Assembly: GCA_024653205.1 (NCBI GenBank)
Contig: JANLFO010000009.1
Span: 1-64,000 of the forward strand
Direction of reading: 5' to 3'
DNA length: 64,000 nt
Origin: Clostridia bacterium
Lineage (GTDB): Bacteria > Bacillota > DSM-521 > Neomoorellales > SLTJ01
Below, in pieces: positions 1 through 7,359 of this stretch. The translations under genes and the position numbers were made by a program. Every line of letters starts with the position of its first letter. Position 1 is the stretch's first letter. The notes beneath the pieces were generated by a model that made no database searches, had not been told where the DNA came from, and worked only from the letters and a program-made list of their open reading frames with translations.

Positions 1-135
1 AAAACCAGTGCCACACCTAGATCTAAGCCTCCCTCAGGCCGGGAACTTGCGCTTAGCTGATCGCAAAGGCCAGGGGCCGGTGAACTTAATCATCCTTCGA
101 TACAAGAATGAGCCGCAGGCCCGGTCTCGTTGTTT

Positions 136-933
136 CTAGGTACCGGTCTCTGCCGATCCGGACCCGGTATCGGCGCTCTCACCCGCCTCGGAGCCGCCAT
201 CCTCTTCTTCTCCCTCTGGGTTGGTGGCCTCAGTCTCTCCTTCGTTCTCGTCGGTTTCCTCTTCGGCTGGCTCCACCACGCTTACGTCGCCGGTGTTCTG
301 GTCATAATCCACCTGGCAGCCCAGGGTCTGGTTGAGAAAACGGAGCGGTACCAGCACCCGGTTGCTGACCAAGAGGGCCGGAACCTCCAGCTCCTGTTTC
401 TCCCCGTTTACCCATACCTCCTTGCTGTAGACCGACAACACTACCGTGATGTCGTTCTTGATCACCGTGACCGTCCTGGCCTCCGGATCCCACTCAATTT
501 CTGCCTTGAGGCCCCGGGTTATGGCCCGCACCGGAATCAAAACCCGGCCGTCTTTAATAACCGGCGGCAGGTCCGAGGGGTCGAAGGCGAACTCGCGGCC
601 GTTCAGGAATACCTTACCGGTAAAACGGTGGAGCTGGGTGCGTTCCCGGACCTTCAGACCCAGGCCGGAAGCGCTGCCCGTCTGGGCTTCCGTCCCGGTT
701 TTTTCCTCTGTCCGCAGGCGGACTCGTTCGCGAGCTGCAGGCTGCTCCTTGGCAGCGCCGCTTTTCTCGTCGCCGGCCTGGGTTTCCTTTTCCAGCCGCT
801 TCGTAACCTGGTTGCGGTTCTTGCCGTCCATGTCCGGGGAGCCCGGCGCTGCGGCGGCGAACGCCGGGGCCAGGAGGGACAGAACCAGGAGGGTAAGTAC
901 GGTCAGTAGCAGAAATCGGCTTTGCCTGCGCAT
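136..933 (-). CDS. Secreted copper-amine-oxidase-N (stalk) domain protein
   Basis: Predicted 265-residue exported protein. Residues 1-28 form a signal peptide: a basic start, a hydrophobic run rich in Leu and Val, then AFAAAA before the mature part. A charged Lys/Glu/Arg linker (about 35-95) follows, then one copper-amine-oxidase-N-like domain (about 105-215) with the family signature pattern VFLNGREF, PPVIKDGRVLIPVRAI, TVTVIKND and NRVLVPLRFL. The tail (about 220-265) is almost entirely Glu, Gly, Ser and Thr. These domains are common on surface proteins of spore-forming Firmicutes and probably have structural or binding roles; no catalysis is implied. The ATG is preceded by GGGAGG. It stands alone, so context gives no substrate. 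Confidence 0.85.
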   Translation of the reverse strand: MRRQSRFLLLTVLTLLVLSLLAPAFAAAAPGSPDMDGKNRNQVTKRLEKETQAGDEKSGAAKEQPAARERVRLRTEEKTGTEAQTGSASGLGLKVRERTQLHRFTGKVFLNGREFAFDPSDLPPVIKDGRVLIPVRAITRGLKAEIEWDPEARTVTVIKNDITVVLSVYSKEVWVNGEKQELEVPALLVSNRVLVPLRFLNQTLGCQVDYDQNTGDVSVVEPAEEETDENEGETEATNPEGEEEDGGSEAGESADTGSGSAETGT

Positions 934-1105
934 AATCTTGCCTCCCTAGCGCTCAAGTTTGGGAACCACAGCGACTCTATCTAACTAAATGTTCTTGATG
1001 AAGCTTCCGCGTCACCTCCCCCGGGTTCCCAAAAGGCGCCTACGGTGCCGGCCTCGGCTGACCATATAATACCACAACCCCAACCCCAACCCTCTCAGTC
1101 AACAT

Positions 1106-2449
1106 CTAGTGCTGCCCGTACTCGAGCCCGGTGTCGATCATAGCCCGGAGGTTCTCCGGCCGGACACCGTCCAGCACGCCGCCGTTGGCCAGGATGTACC
1201 CCCCGTCGGACCCGACCTCCGTAACCAGCTTCTTAACGTACTGCCGTACTTCTTCCGGGTGGCCTACCTTAAGCAACGGCAGAGGCACGTTTCCGGCAAT
1301 GCAGGCTTTGCCGGCAAGGGTGTCCTTTGCCCTCACCATGTCGGTCTGGTCGAAGAGCCACATAATTCGTCCTGGGGGCAGGTCCGGATCGGCCAGGAAG
1401 TCCAGGCGCTGGTTGTAGCTGCCTTCTACAAAGACGAAGGGCACCAGACCCTCTCTAATCAGCCCCAGAAGAACGGCTTTAAAGCTGGGCCAGTAGAACT
1501 TGGCAAAGGCCTCCCGCGAAAGGAAGCCATCTGCGCCTTTATGAAGGGGAATCTGAACCAGGGGGCTACCGCCGAGGCGGGAGTTATGTACCCCCATATC
1601 GATCATTATCGGCACCAGACGATCCAAGGCAGCTAGAACCTGATCCCGACGGCGGTACATGTCTAACATGATGCCACGGGTGCCGCGCAGGGTATCACCC
1701 AAGGTGTCGAAGGGTGCCTTGGTAAACCCCGAGGCCAAACGAGGTAACCCGAGAGTGGCGCTATTCTCGGTATCTACCGCCCCGGTGGCCTTAATCCACT
1801 CCTGCGCCGCCCGCCCGGCGGCCAGAAGCCTGGCAAAGGCCTCCTGTACCTCGGGTAGTCCTATAGCAACCAGGAAGGGCCCCATGAAGGGTAGTTCCAC
1901 CAGGTCGGTGAGGGGGAGCAACTTGTCCCAGGGCTCCAGCGCCCCGAAGATGCGGGGCAGGTAGTAGCGGAGCCAGTAATCAGAAGGATCGCGAAGGAGC
2001 AGATCGTACTCGTCCTCGCGCATATACTCCTTTTCTATGCACTGGAAGGGGATGTCCGGTGGGGTGCCGTGGCCGGGCCACTCGTACAGGCGGAGGTCCA
2101 GTACCTCGAAGACTTTGCCTGCCCCAATGCCGGCACTGGCCGCCAGAGTGTCGGTGGTGAAATCGTGGTTAAACTTGCGAAAGGCTTTGCCCAGCTTGGC
2201 ATAATCATACATGGCTTCCTGAGCGGTAATACCCCCGTACTGGGCGGGGTAAAAGCCGGTCAGGAGAATGATGGGTACCCGGTCCGGGCGACGGAGTTCT
2301 AGGGCATCACGCAGACGCCGTACGCGTTGTCGGTACGCCTGTCGGACCTCTTCGTTAGGGAACGGTATACCTGGGCCTTCCTCCCAGGCCTCCATTCGGG
2401 CCCGGTATTTTTCTTCTGGCGACAAGCGGTTCCAATTCGAAGGATACAC
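1106..2449 (-). CDS. Uroporphyrinogen decarboxylase-family (MtaA/CmuA-like) protein
   Basis: About 447 residues of the UroD/MtaA/CmuA fold, which in anaerobes usually serves corrinoid-dependent methyl transfer rather than haem synthesis. Family landmarks are the N-terminal SPEEKYRARMEAW segment, the central LREG..PFVFVEGS strand and the C-terminal NGGVLDGVRPENLRAM. The zinc-ligand pattern His-x-Cys...Cys of MtaA-type enzymes is not seen: the corresponding spots read EGSYNQR and ILANGGV, so the chemistry may differ. I chose the GTG at 2449 because GGGGGG lies 6 bases before it; an ATG at 2512 would add 21 residues without a good ribosome site. No corrinoid protein lies beside it; the nearest is at 32.4 kb. 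Confidence 0.75.
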   Translation of the reverse strand: MYPSNWNRLSPEEKYRARMEAWEEGPGIPFPNEEVRQAYRQRVRRLRDALELRRPDRVPIILLTGFYPAQYGGITAQEAMYDYAKLGKAFRKFNHDFTTDTLAASAGIGAGKVFEVLDLRLYEWPGHGTPPDIPFQCIEKEYMREDEYDLLLRDPSDYWLRYYLPRIFGALEPWDKLLPLTDLVELPFMGPFLVAIGLPEVQEAFARLLAAGRAAQEWIKATGAVDTENSATLGLPRLASGFTKAPFDTLGDTLRGTRGIMLDMYRRRDQVLAALDRLVPIMIDMGVHNSRLGGSPLVQIPLHKGADGFLSREAFAKFYWPSFKAVLLGLIREGLVPFVFVEGSYNQRLDFLADPDLPPGRIMWLFDQTDMVRAKDTLAGKACIAGNVPLPLLKVGHPEEVRQYVKKLVTEVGSDGGYILANGGVLDGVRPENLRAMIDTGLEYGQH

Positions 2450-2665
2450 AACCAACCCCCCAACAGAATTGTTAATTGTTATATAGTCAATTAACAAAAC
2501 AGTATTCTTCATGCTTGGGCCAGGCTCCTTCCGCCCTCGGCAACTGCGTGTACAGCGCTTGTGCTTTTCAGCGCCCGTTGAGAATGCTATACTGGCCTTA
2601 ACCCGCCAAGCCGTTGCTCATCGGGCTCTGCCGGGCCGCCTCCATGAATCTCGAGGTGACGCGAA

Positions 2666-3451
2666 GTGTCTGACGGCTTCTTGGTGTTATATGGGAGTAT
2701 TGGCGGCTTTGCCGCCGGCCTGCTGGGGATCGGCGGAGGTATACTCCTCATACCCCTGCTGGTTTACCTTGCCGGCATCTCGCTGCGCTCGGCTACTTCC
2801 ATCAGCCTGGTGTTCATCCTGTTTTCTGCCTCCTCCGGGCTCGGAGCCCACTTCAAGGCCGGCAACACCGACCTGCGCCTGGGTCTATGGATGGGCACCG
2901 GCGCCGTAGCCGGCGCTCTTGGCGGGGCCCACCTGGCGGGTATGGTTTCCGACCGGTTCCTCTTGGCCCTTTTGGGCGCGGTAACCGCCCTGTCGGCCTC
3001 GGTGCTGCTGGTGCCGAGGCCCGAAGACCTGCTCGACCCGCCTTCCGGGACCTTTGGGGAGTGCGGCCGGAGCGAAGCCCGGGTCAAGCCTGCCTTTGCT
3101 CTGGCGGTGGGCCTGGGGCAGGGCCTGCTCGCGGGGCTGCTGGGCCTGGGCGGGGGCGTCATCGTGATCCCCTTGCTCGTCTACCTCTTGGGAGTGAACA
3201 CTCATAAGGCCCTGGGCACTTCCCTGGCCGTGGTGTGGATTTCGGCCGCCGCCGGGCTGGCCTGGAAGGCCTCCACGGTGGAGATCGATACCCTGCCCCT
3301 GCTGCTGGTAATTGCCGGGGCGGTGCCGGCGGCCTGGCTGGGAGGCCGGGTGGCCGCCCGCCTTTCGCCCCGGTTGCTCCGGCTCCTGCTTTCCCTCATC
3401 CTGTGGTCGGTCACGGCCAGAACGGTCCTTGCCTTGACCCTGCGCGTTTAG
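2666..3451 (+). CDS. TauE/SafE-family membrane exporter
   Basis: 261-residue integral membrane protein with the two-half architecture of the TauE/SafE (DUF81) family. Each half opens with the glycine-rich family motif: GFAAGLLGIGGGILLIPLLV near residue 15 and GLLAGLLGLGGGVIVIPLLV near 155. About eight hydrophobic segments are visible. Characterised members move sulfite, sulfoacetate or related organosulfur anions, but the substrate cannot be read from sequence. The GTG start follows GAGGTGACG at a normal distance. It is transcribed away from the UroD-like gene and ends before a hairpin at 3525-3540. Confidence 0.85.
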   Translation: MSDGFLVLYGSIGGFAAGLLGIGGGILLIPLLVYLAGISLRSATSISLVFILFSASSGLGAHFKAGNTDLRLGLWMGTGAVAGALGGAHLAGMVSDRFLLALLGAVTALSASVLLVPRPEDLLDPPSGTFGECGRSEARVKPAFALAVGLGQGLLAGLLGLGGGVIVIPLLVYLLGVNTHKALGTSLAVVWISAAAGLAWKASTVEIDTLPLLLVIAGAVPAAWLGGRVAARLSPRLLRLLLSLILWSVTARTVLALTLRV

Positions 3452-3524
3452 GCACGTTCCCGGGCACGGTTTGGCCTTGAAAGCCGAAGAACAGCAGGGC
3501 GGCGAAGGCGGATGAGGCGGACGC

Positions 3525-3549
3525 TGGAGCCCCGGCTCCATTCCTTTTT
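3525..3549 (+). terminator. Hairpin and T-run after the TauE gene
   Basis: A perfect stem TGGAGCC/GGCTCCA (3525-3531 with 3534-3540) is followed by TTCCTTTTT. This has the form of an intrinsic terminator for the exporter gene. Confidence 0.7.
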
Positions 3550-3562
3550 AAGGAAGGAAACC

Positions 3563-3590
3563 TTGAGCGCGGGCCGCCCGTCATTATCTT
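3563..3590 (+). promoter_or_regulatory. Candidate sigma-70-type promoter for the Gmad2 lipoprotein
   Basis: TTGAGC (3563-3568), a 16-base spacer and TATCTT (3585-3590) lie about 55 bases before the lipoprotein start. This is a match by eye only. Confidence 0.4.
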
Positions 3591-3646
3591 AGAGTGCAGA
3601 CCCCTCGAAAACCTACAGAGGAGATTGCGGAAGGGAGGAGAATACG

Positions 3647-4234
3647 TTGCGGAGACTGGCGTGGATATTGCTCGCGGCGCTTATAGTGGTGGGGCTGGTA
3701 CTGGCGGGGTGCCAGGCGGCGGCGCCGGAACCGGAATCGGGAGGGAGCGCGGCCGGACGGGAGCCGGCGGCGGTTTCCGAGCCGCAAGGCGCGGTGCCCT
3801 CCGGTGGCGAGGGGCAGGCGGGGAAATCGCCGGAGGAGCCGGTGAGTTCCGGCCCACCAAGCGAGGGCGAGGAGGCGGATGAGCCGACGCCGCAGCCGGT
3901 GGCCCAAAGCGACAACTTCCGCCTGTTTACCCCAGCGCCGGACACCACGGTGACCGTCGGGCAGCCGCTCACCATCCGGGGTCAGGCCCGGGTATTCGAG
4001 GCCACCTTTAGCATAGAGCTGGAGGACGGCCATAACATCCTGGCCGAAGAGGTAGTAACGGCGGACGAAGGTGCTCCCGGCTGGGGGGACTTTGAAGTGC
4101 AACTGAACTTTGATCCTCCTACCAGCCCTCACGGCACGCTCCTTTTTGTAACCTACAGCGCCCAGGACGGCTCTCGGCAGGAAGAACTGGTAGTGCCGGT
4201 GAAATTCGACCGGGTGGTGCCGCTGGTAAGCTAG
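3647..4234 (+). CDS. Lipoprotein with Gmad2 (spore-germination immunoglobulin-like) domain
   Basis: 195 residues. A short basic start and hydrophobic core end in a lipobox with Cys at about residue 22 (VLAGCQ), so it is probably a diacylglycerol-anchored lipoprotein. A low-complexity linker rich in Pro, Glu, Gly and Ser (about 25-85) leads to one C-terminal domain with the Gmad2 pattern: NFRLFTPAPDTTVTVGQPLT, then GQARVFEATFSIELEDG, then WGDFEVQLNF and GTLLFVTYSAQDGS. Gmad2 domains accompany germination proteins of spore formers, which fits the ger operon 8 kb away. The start is TTG at 3647, eight bases after AGGGAGGAG. Function beyond an extracytoplasmic binding or structural role is unknown. 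Confidence 0.8.
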   Translation: MRRLAWILLAALIVVGLVLAGCQAAAPEPESGGSAAGREPAAVSEPQGAVPSGGEGQAGKSPEEPVSSGPPSEGEEADEPTPQPVAQSDNFRLFTPAPDTTVTVGQPLTIRGQARVFEATFSIELEDGHNILAEEVVTADEGAPGWGDFEVQLNFDPPTSPHGTLLFVTYSAQDGSRQEELVVPVKFDRVVPLVS

Positions 4235-4235
4235 C

Positions 4236-4270
4236 GGGTCGGCCGCGGGACCGGGGACGGGCGCCGACCC
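4236..4270. terminator. Hairpin between convergent genes
   Basis: GGGTCGGC (4236-4243) pairs perfectly with GCCGACCC (4263-4270) in the short gap between two convergent genes. There is no T-run, so a bidirectional terminator role is only possible. Confidence 0.35.
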
Positions 4271-4294
4271 CGACCCTCCCACCCGGCCTTGAAT

Positions 4295-5020
4295 CTAGTG
4301 GGCGCAAAAGCAGACCCGCTCGTACCCTTCGAGATAGGCCAGGCCGGCAATGCTCACCCCGTAAAACAGGGTGGGCTTTTCGGTCAGCAGGGAAGGAAGG
4401 GTGCCGTTCACCGCAGTGCTACCGGTGGCCAGAACTACCTCTGCCCATTCCAGTAACTCCGCATTGTGTTCCCCGGACTCAACCCGCACCCCGGACTTCA
4501 CCTTGCCCACGTTTTCGGGGTCGAGGTCGCTGACCCGGACGGGAAACTCCGGGGCCAGGGTCTCCAGCATGGCCGGCTGCAGGCCGATCAGGGCGATGCG
4601 GGGGCGGCCGAAACGCCGGCGGAGGTATTCGGCCAGTTGGCCTGCGCATTGGCGGGGTTCGGTGTCGCGGCAGTGCACGGTGCCGCTCACCAGCCCCAGA
4701 TGGCGCAGAACCGCGTTGAGAGTAGCGATAAACACCGCCCGCCGGTAGTTGTCGGCCAGGGGGAGCTCCAGGACCTCCCTCAGGGAGCCGGAGTAGGTTC
4801 CCGGCCGGTCGGTGAAGGCCTGGCCCTTGGCTCCCCGAAACTCGGCTTCCACCAGCACTTCCTTGCCCCTGAGCAGGGGATAATCCGTCCGGTCCGGCTG
4901 CCCCAGGGCCTCCTGAGGGGAAAGCGGCCGGGCGCTTACTACCGCCACCGGCTCGGCCAAGAGTCCGTGCCGGCGCGCCAGTTCTTGCAGATGGGTCTTG
5001 GCCTTCTCGAGCAGTGACAC
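4295..5020 (-). CDS. DUF364 / Rossmann-like putative metal-chelation protein
   Basis: 241 residues. The N-terminal half (about 1-110) resembles the enolase-N-like part of DUF364 proteins. The C-terminal half is Rossmann-like, with RIALIGLQPAMLE, RVSDLDPENVG, WAEVVLATGSTAVNGT and a GVSIAGLAYL near the end. Family members occur near metal or molybdenum handling genes and are described as putative heavy-metal chelators; no enzyme activity is established. GTG at 5020 is preferred because GGGAGGTGG lies just upstream and the TATAAT at 5061-5066 would otherwise sit almost against an ATG at 5053. The C-terminus ends CFCAH, a possible metal site. It is monocistronic here. Confidence 0.7.
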   Translation of the reverse strand: MSLLEKAKTHLQELARRHGLLAEPVAVVSARPLSPQEALGQPDRTDYPLLRGKEVLVEAEFRGAKGQAFTDRPGTYSGSLREVLELPLADNYRRAVFIATLNAVLRHLGLVSGTVHCRDTEPRQCAGQLAEYLRRRFGRPRIALIGLQPAMLETLAPEFPVRVSDLDPENVGKVKSGVRVESGEHNAELLEWAEVVLATGSTAVNGTLPSLLTEKPTLFYGVSIAGLAYLEGYERVCFCAH

Positions 5021-5060
5021 CTCGTCTCTCCACCTCCCGCCGGTCAGGTTCACAATTCCA

Positions 5061-5069
5061 ATTATAGCA
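5061..5069 (-). promoter_or_regulatory. Extended -10 promoter for the DUF364 gene
   Basis: On the minus strand TGCTATAAT reads as an extended -10 element, with the core TATAAT at 5066-5061. It places the transcript start near 5054, about 35 bases before the GTG chosen at 5020. Confidence 0.5.
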
Positions 5070-5298
5070 TAGGCTCAGAACGCGGACTACACCGAGCCGT
5101 GCCCAAACCTCCCTACCTTGTTTCGTGGTGGAGGCTCCGCTTCCCTCTCGCATTTGTGCCAATACATAACCCGCCTGCCGTGTAACCAGTCCGGTAACGG
5201 GCATGGGGGCCACGAATCTCTCCCGCCCGGCCGTGAAATAAACCGGACCGGGCCGGGCACTCTAGGGACGGAGACCAAGGAGGTGCCGGGGAGCCAGC

Positions 5299-7335
5299 AT
5301 GCCCGAAGAACTCGATGCCGACCTTTACCGGCTGGCCCTGGCCTACCGGGTTCAGCCCGTGTACCGGGACGCCCAGGGGCACCGGCGCCGGGCAGACCCG
5401 GAGGCTCTGCTGGCCGTCCTCCGCGCCCTGGGGGCCCCGGTGGAAAGGGTGGCCGACGCGGCCCCGGCCCTGGAAGACCATTACCGGCAGCAGGCCCGGC
5501 GCCTTTGTCCGCCGGTTACGGTGGTGTGGAGCCCGGGACCGGCCGCGGTCACCCTGGCGGCACCCGGTCGGCCTCCAGCCGATCGGGCGGAGTGTCAACT
5601 GGTGCTGGAGAACGGAGAGGAGCGTCACTGGCGGGTGGAAGCGGCCGCTTTTTCCGTAGCCCGGCGGTACCGGGCAAGGAGAAATAATCTGCTTCTGCGG
5701 CTCGCCCTGCCGTCCGACCTGCCCTGGGGATACCACCGCCTGCGGGTGCGGTTGGGAAGCAGGGAAGGCTCCACGCTGCTGATAGTCGCCCCCCGGCGGG
5801 CCTACCCAACGCCGAAGGGGCGGGCCTGGGGAATATTTTTGCCCCTTTACGCGCTCCGTTCGGAACGAAGCTGGGGGGTGGGGGATTTCTCCGATCTGTC
5901 CGGCCTGGCCTCCTGGGTGGCCGGGCTAGGAGGTGGAACGGTGGGCACCCTACCCCTCCTGGCCGCCTTTCTTGACCGTCCCCTCGACCCCAGCCCCTAC
6001 ACTCCGGTGAGCCGGCTGTTCTGGAACGAGCTCTATCTGGACGTGTCCCGGGCCCCGGAACTCGCGGCCTGCCCCCAGGCCAGGGAAGTGGTGGCCTCGG
6101 CAGATTTCCGGCGGGAGCTGAACAGGCTTGCGGCCGAGCCCGGGGTGGACTACCGACGGGTCCTGAACCTCAAGCGCCGGGTACTGGAGCTGTTGGCCCG
6201 GGAGTGCTTCGCCCGGAGGCCGCAGGGCTCCCCTGAACTCGCCGCCTGGGCAGCCGGTCACCCGCGGGCGCGCGACTACGCCCGCTTCCGGGCGGCGGTA
6301 GAACTCCGGGGGGAGACCTGGCCCTCCTGGCCGGAGCGGATGCGGGAGGGCCGGCTGGAGGAGGGAGACTTCTCTCCCGAGGGAGAGCGCTACCACCTTT
6401 ACGTCCAGTGGCTGGCCGAACGGCAGTTGCAGGACCTGGTGCGGGGCTCGGGCGCGGGACTTTACCTGGATCTCCCGCTGGGGGTTCACCCCCACGGCTA
6501 CGACGTATGGCGGGAGCGGGAGGCCTTCGCCACCGAAGTATCCTGCGGCGCGCCTCCCGACCCTTTCTTCCGTCAGGGACAGAATTGGGGTGTACCGCCC
6601 CTCCACCCCGGGTGGCTGCGGGAGCAGGGCTACGCTTACTACCTGGCCTGCCTGCGCCACCACCTGCGCTACGCCCGGGTATTGCGCCTGGATCACGTGC
6701 TGGGACTGCACCGCCAGTTCTGGATCCCGAAGGGTATGGACCCCCGTCAGGGGGTTTACGTGCGCTACCGGGCCGAAGAGTTTTACGCCCTCTTGAGCTT
6801 GGAATCCCACCGCCACCGGGCGATTATCGTAGGCGAGGATCTGGGCCTGTTGCCCCGGCCCCTGCGGGCGGCTATGAAGCGGCACGGCCTGTGGGGAATG
6901 TACGTGTTCCAGCTCGAGCACCCGTTCTCGCCCGGCCCGGGCCGGGCGGTTCCGGCCAGGAGCCTGGCCTGCCTCAACACGCACGACACCCTGCCCTTTG
7001 CCGGCTTCTGGGACGAACTCGGTTCTGCCGGCCAGAGCGCCCTCAAAGAGTGGCTGCGCCGGTCCGGCGTTCTCCGGGGAGAACCCGGGGAGCGGGAGCA
7101 GGTCTTGGCCGCCTGTCTGAGATACCTGGCGGCCGGTCCGGCCGGCCTGCTCATGATTAACCTGGAAGATCTCTGGCTGGAGACCGAACCCCAGAACGTA
7201 CCCGGCACCGGGTGGGAGCGGCCGAACTGGCAGCGCCGCGCCCGCTACGGCCTGGAGGAGATAAGGCGCCTGCCGGCGGTCAGGCAGATACTGGAGGAGG
7301 TGAACGCGCTCCGCTCCTCCCCTCCGGCGGAGTGA
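5299..7335 (+). CDS. malQ: 4-alpha-glucanotransferase (amylomaltase, GH77)
   Basis: 678 residues, the long MalQ form with an N-terminal domain (about 1-155) before the GH77 barrel. The barrel begins with RAWGIFLPLYALRSERSWGVGDFSDL. Catalytic landmarks are RLDHVLGLHRQFW (nucleophile Asp), VGEDLG (acid/base Glu) and NTHDTLPFAGFW (third acidic residue). The enzyme transfers alpha-1,4-glucan segments between maltodextrins in the cytoplasm. The gene directly after it, 24 bases away, is a GH57 enzyme, so the pair probably processes storage glucan or maltodextrin. The ATG follows AAGGAGGTGCCGGG. The strong GC3 bias produces long spurious open frames on the other strand. Confidence 0.92.
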   Translation: MPEELDADLYRLALAYRVQPVYRDAQGHRRRADPEALLAVLRALGAPVERVADAAPALEDHYRQQARRLCPPVTVVWSPGPAAVTLAAPGRPPADRAECQLVLENGEERHWRVEAAAFSVARRYRARRNNLLLRLALPSDLPWGYHRLRVRLGSREGSTLLIVAPRRAYPTPKGRAWGIFLPLYALRSERSWGVGDFSDLSGLASWVAGLGGGTVGTLPLLAAFLDRPLDPSPYTPVSRLFWNELYLDVSRAPELAACPQAREVVASADFRRELNRLAAEPGVDYRRVLNLKRRVLELLARECFARRPQGSPELAAWAAGHPRARDYARFRAAVELRGETWPSWPERMREGRLEEGDFSPEGERYHLYVQWLAERQLQDLVRGSGAGLYLDLPLGVHPHGYDVWREREAFATEVSCGAPPDPFFRQGQNWGVPPLHPGWLREQGYAYYLACLRHHLRYARVLRLDHVLGLHRQFWIPKGMDPRQGVYVRYRAEEFYALLSLESHRHRAIIVGEDLGLLPRPLRAAMKRHGLWGMYVFQLEHPFSPGPGRAVPARSLACLNTHDTLPFAGFWDELGSAGQSALKEWLRRSGVLRGEPGEREQVLAACLRYLAAGPAGLLMINLEDLWLETEPQNVPGTGWERPNWQRRARYGLEEIRRLPAVRQILEEVNALRSSPPAE

Positions 7336-7359
7336 GGAGGGGAGCGGGCCGGAAACGCC

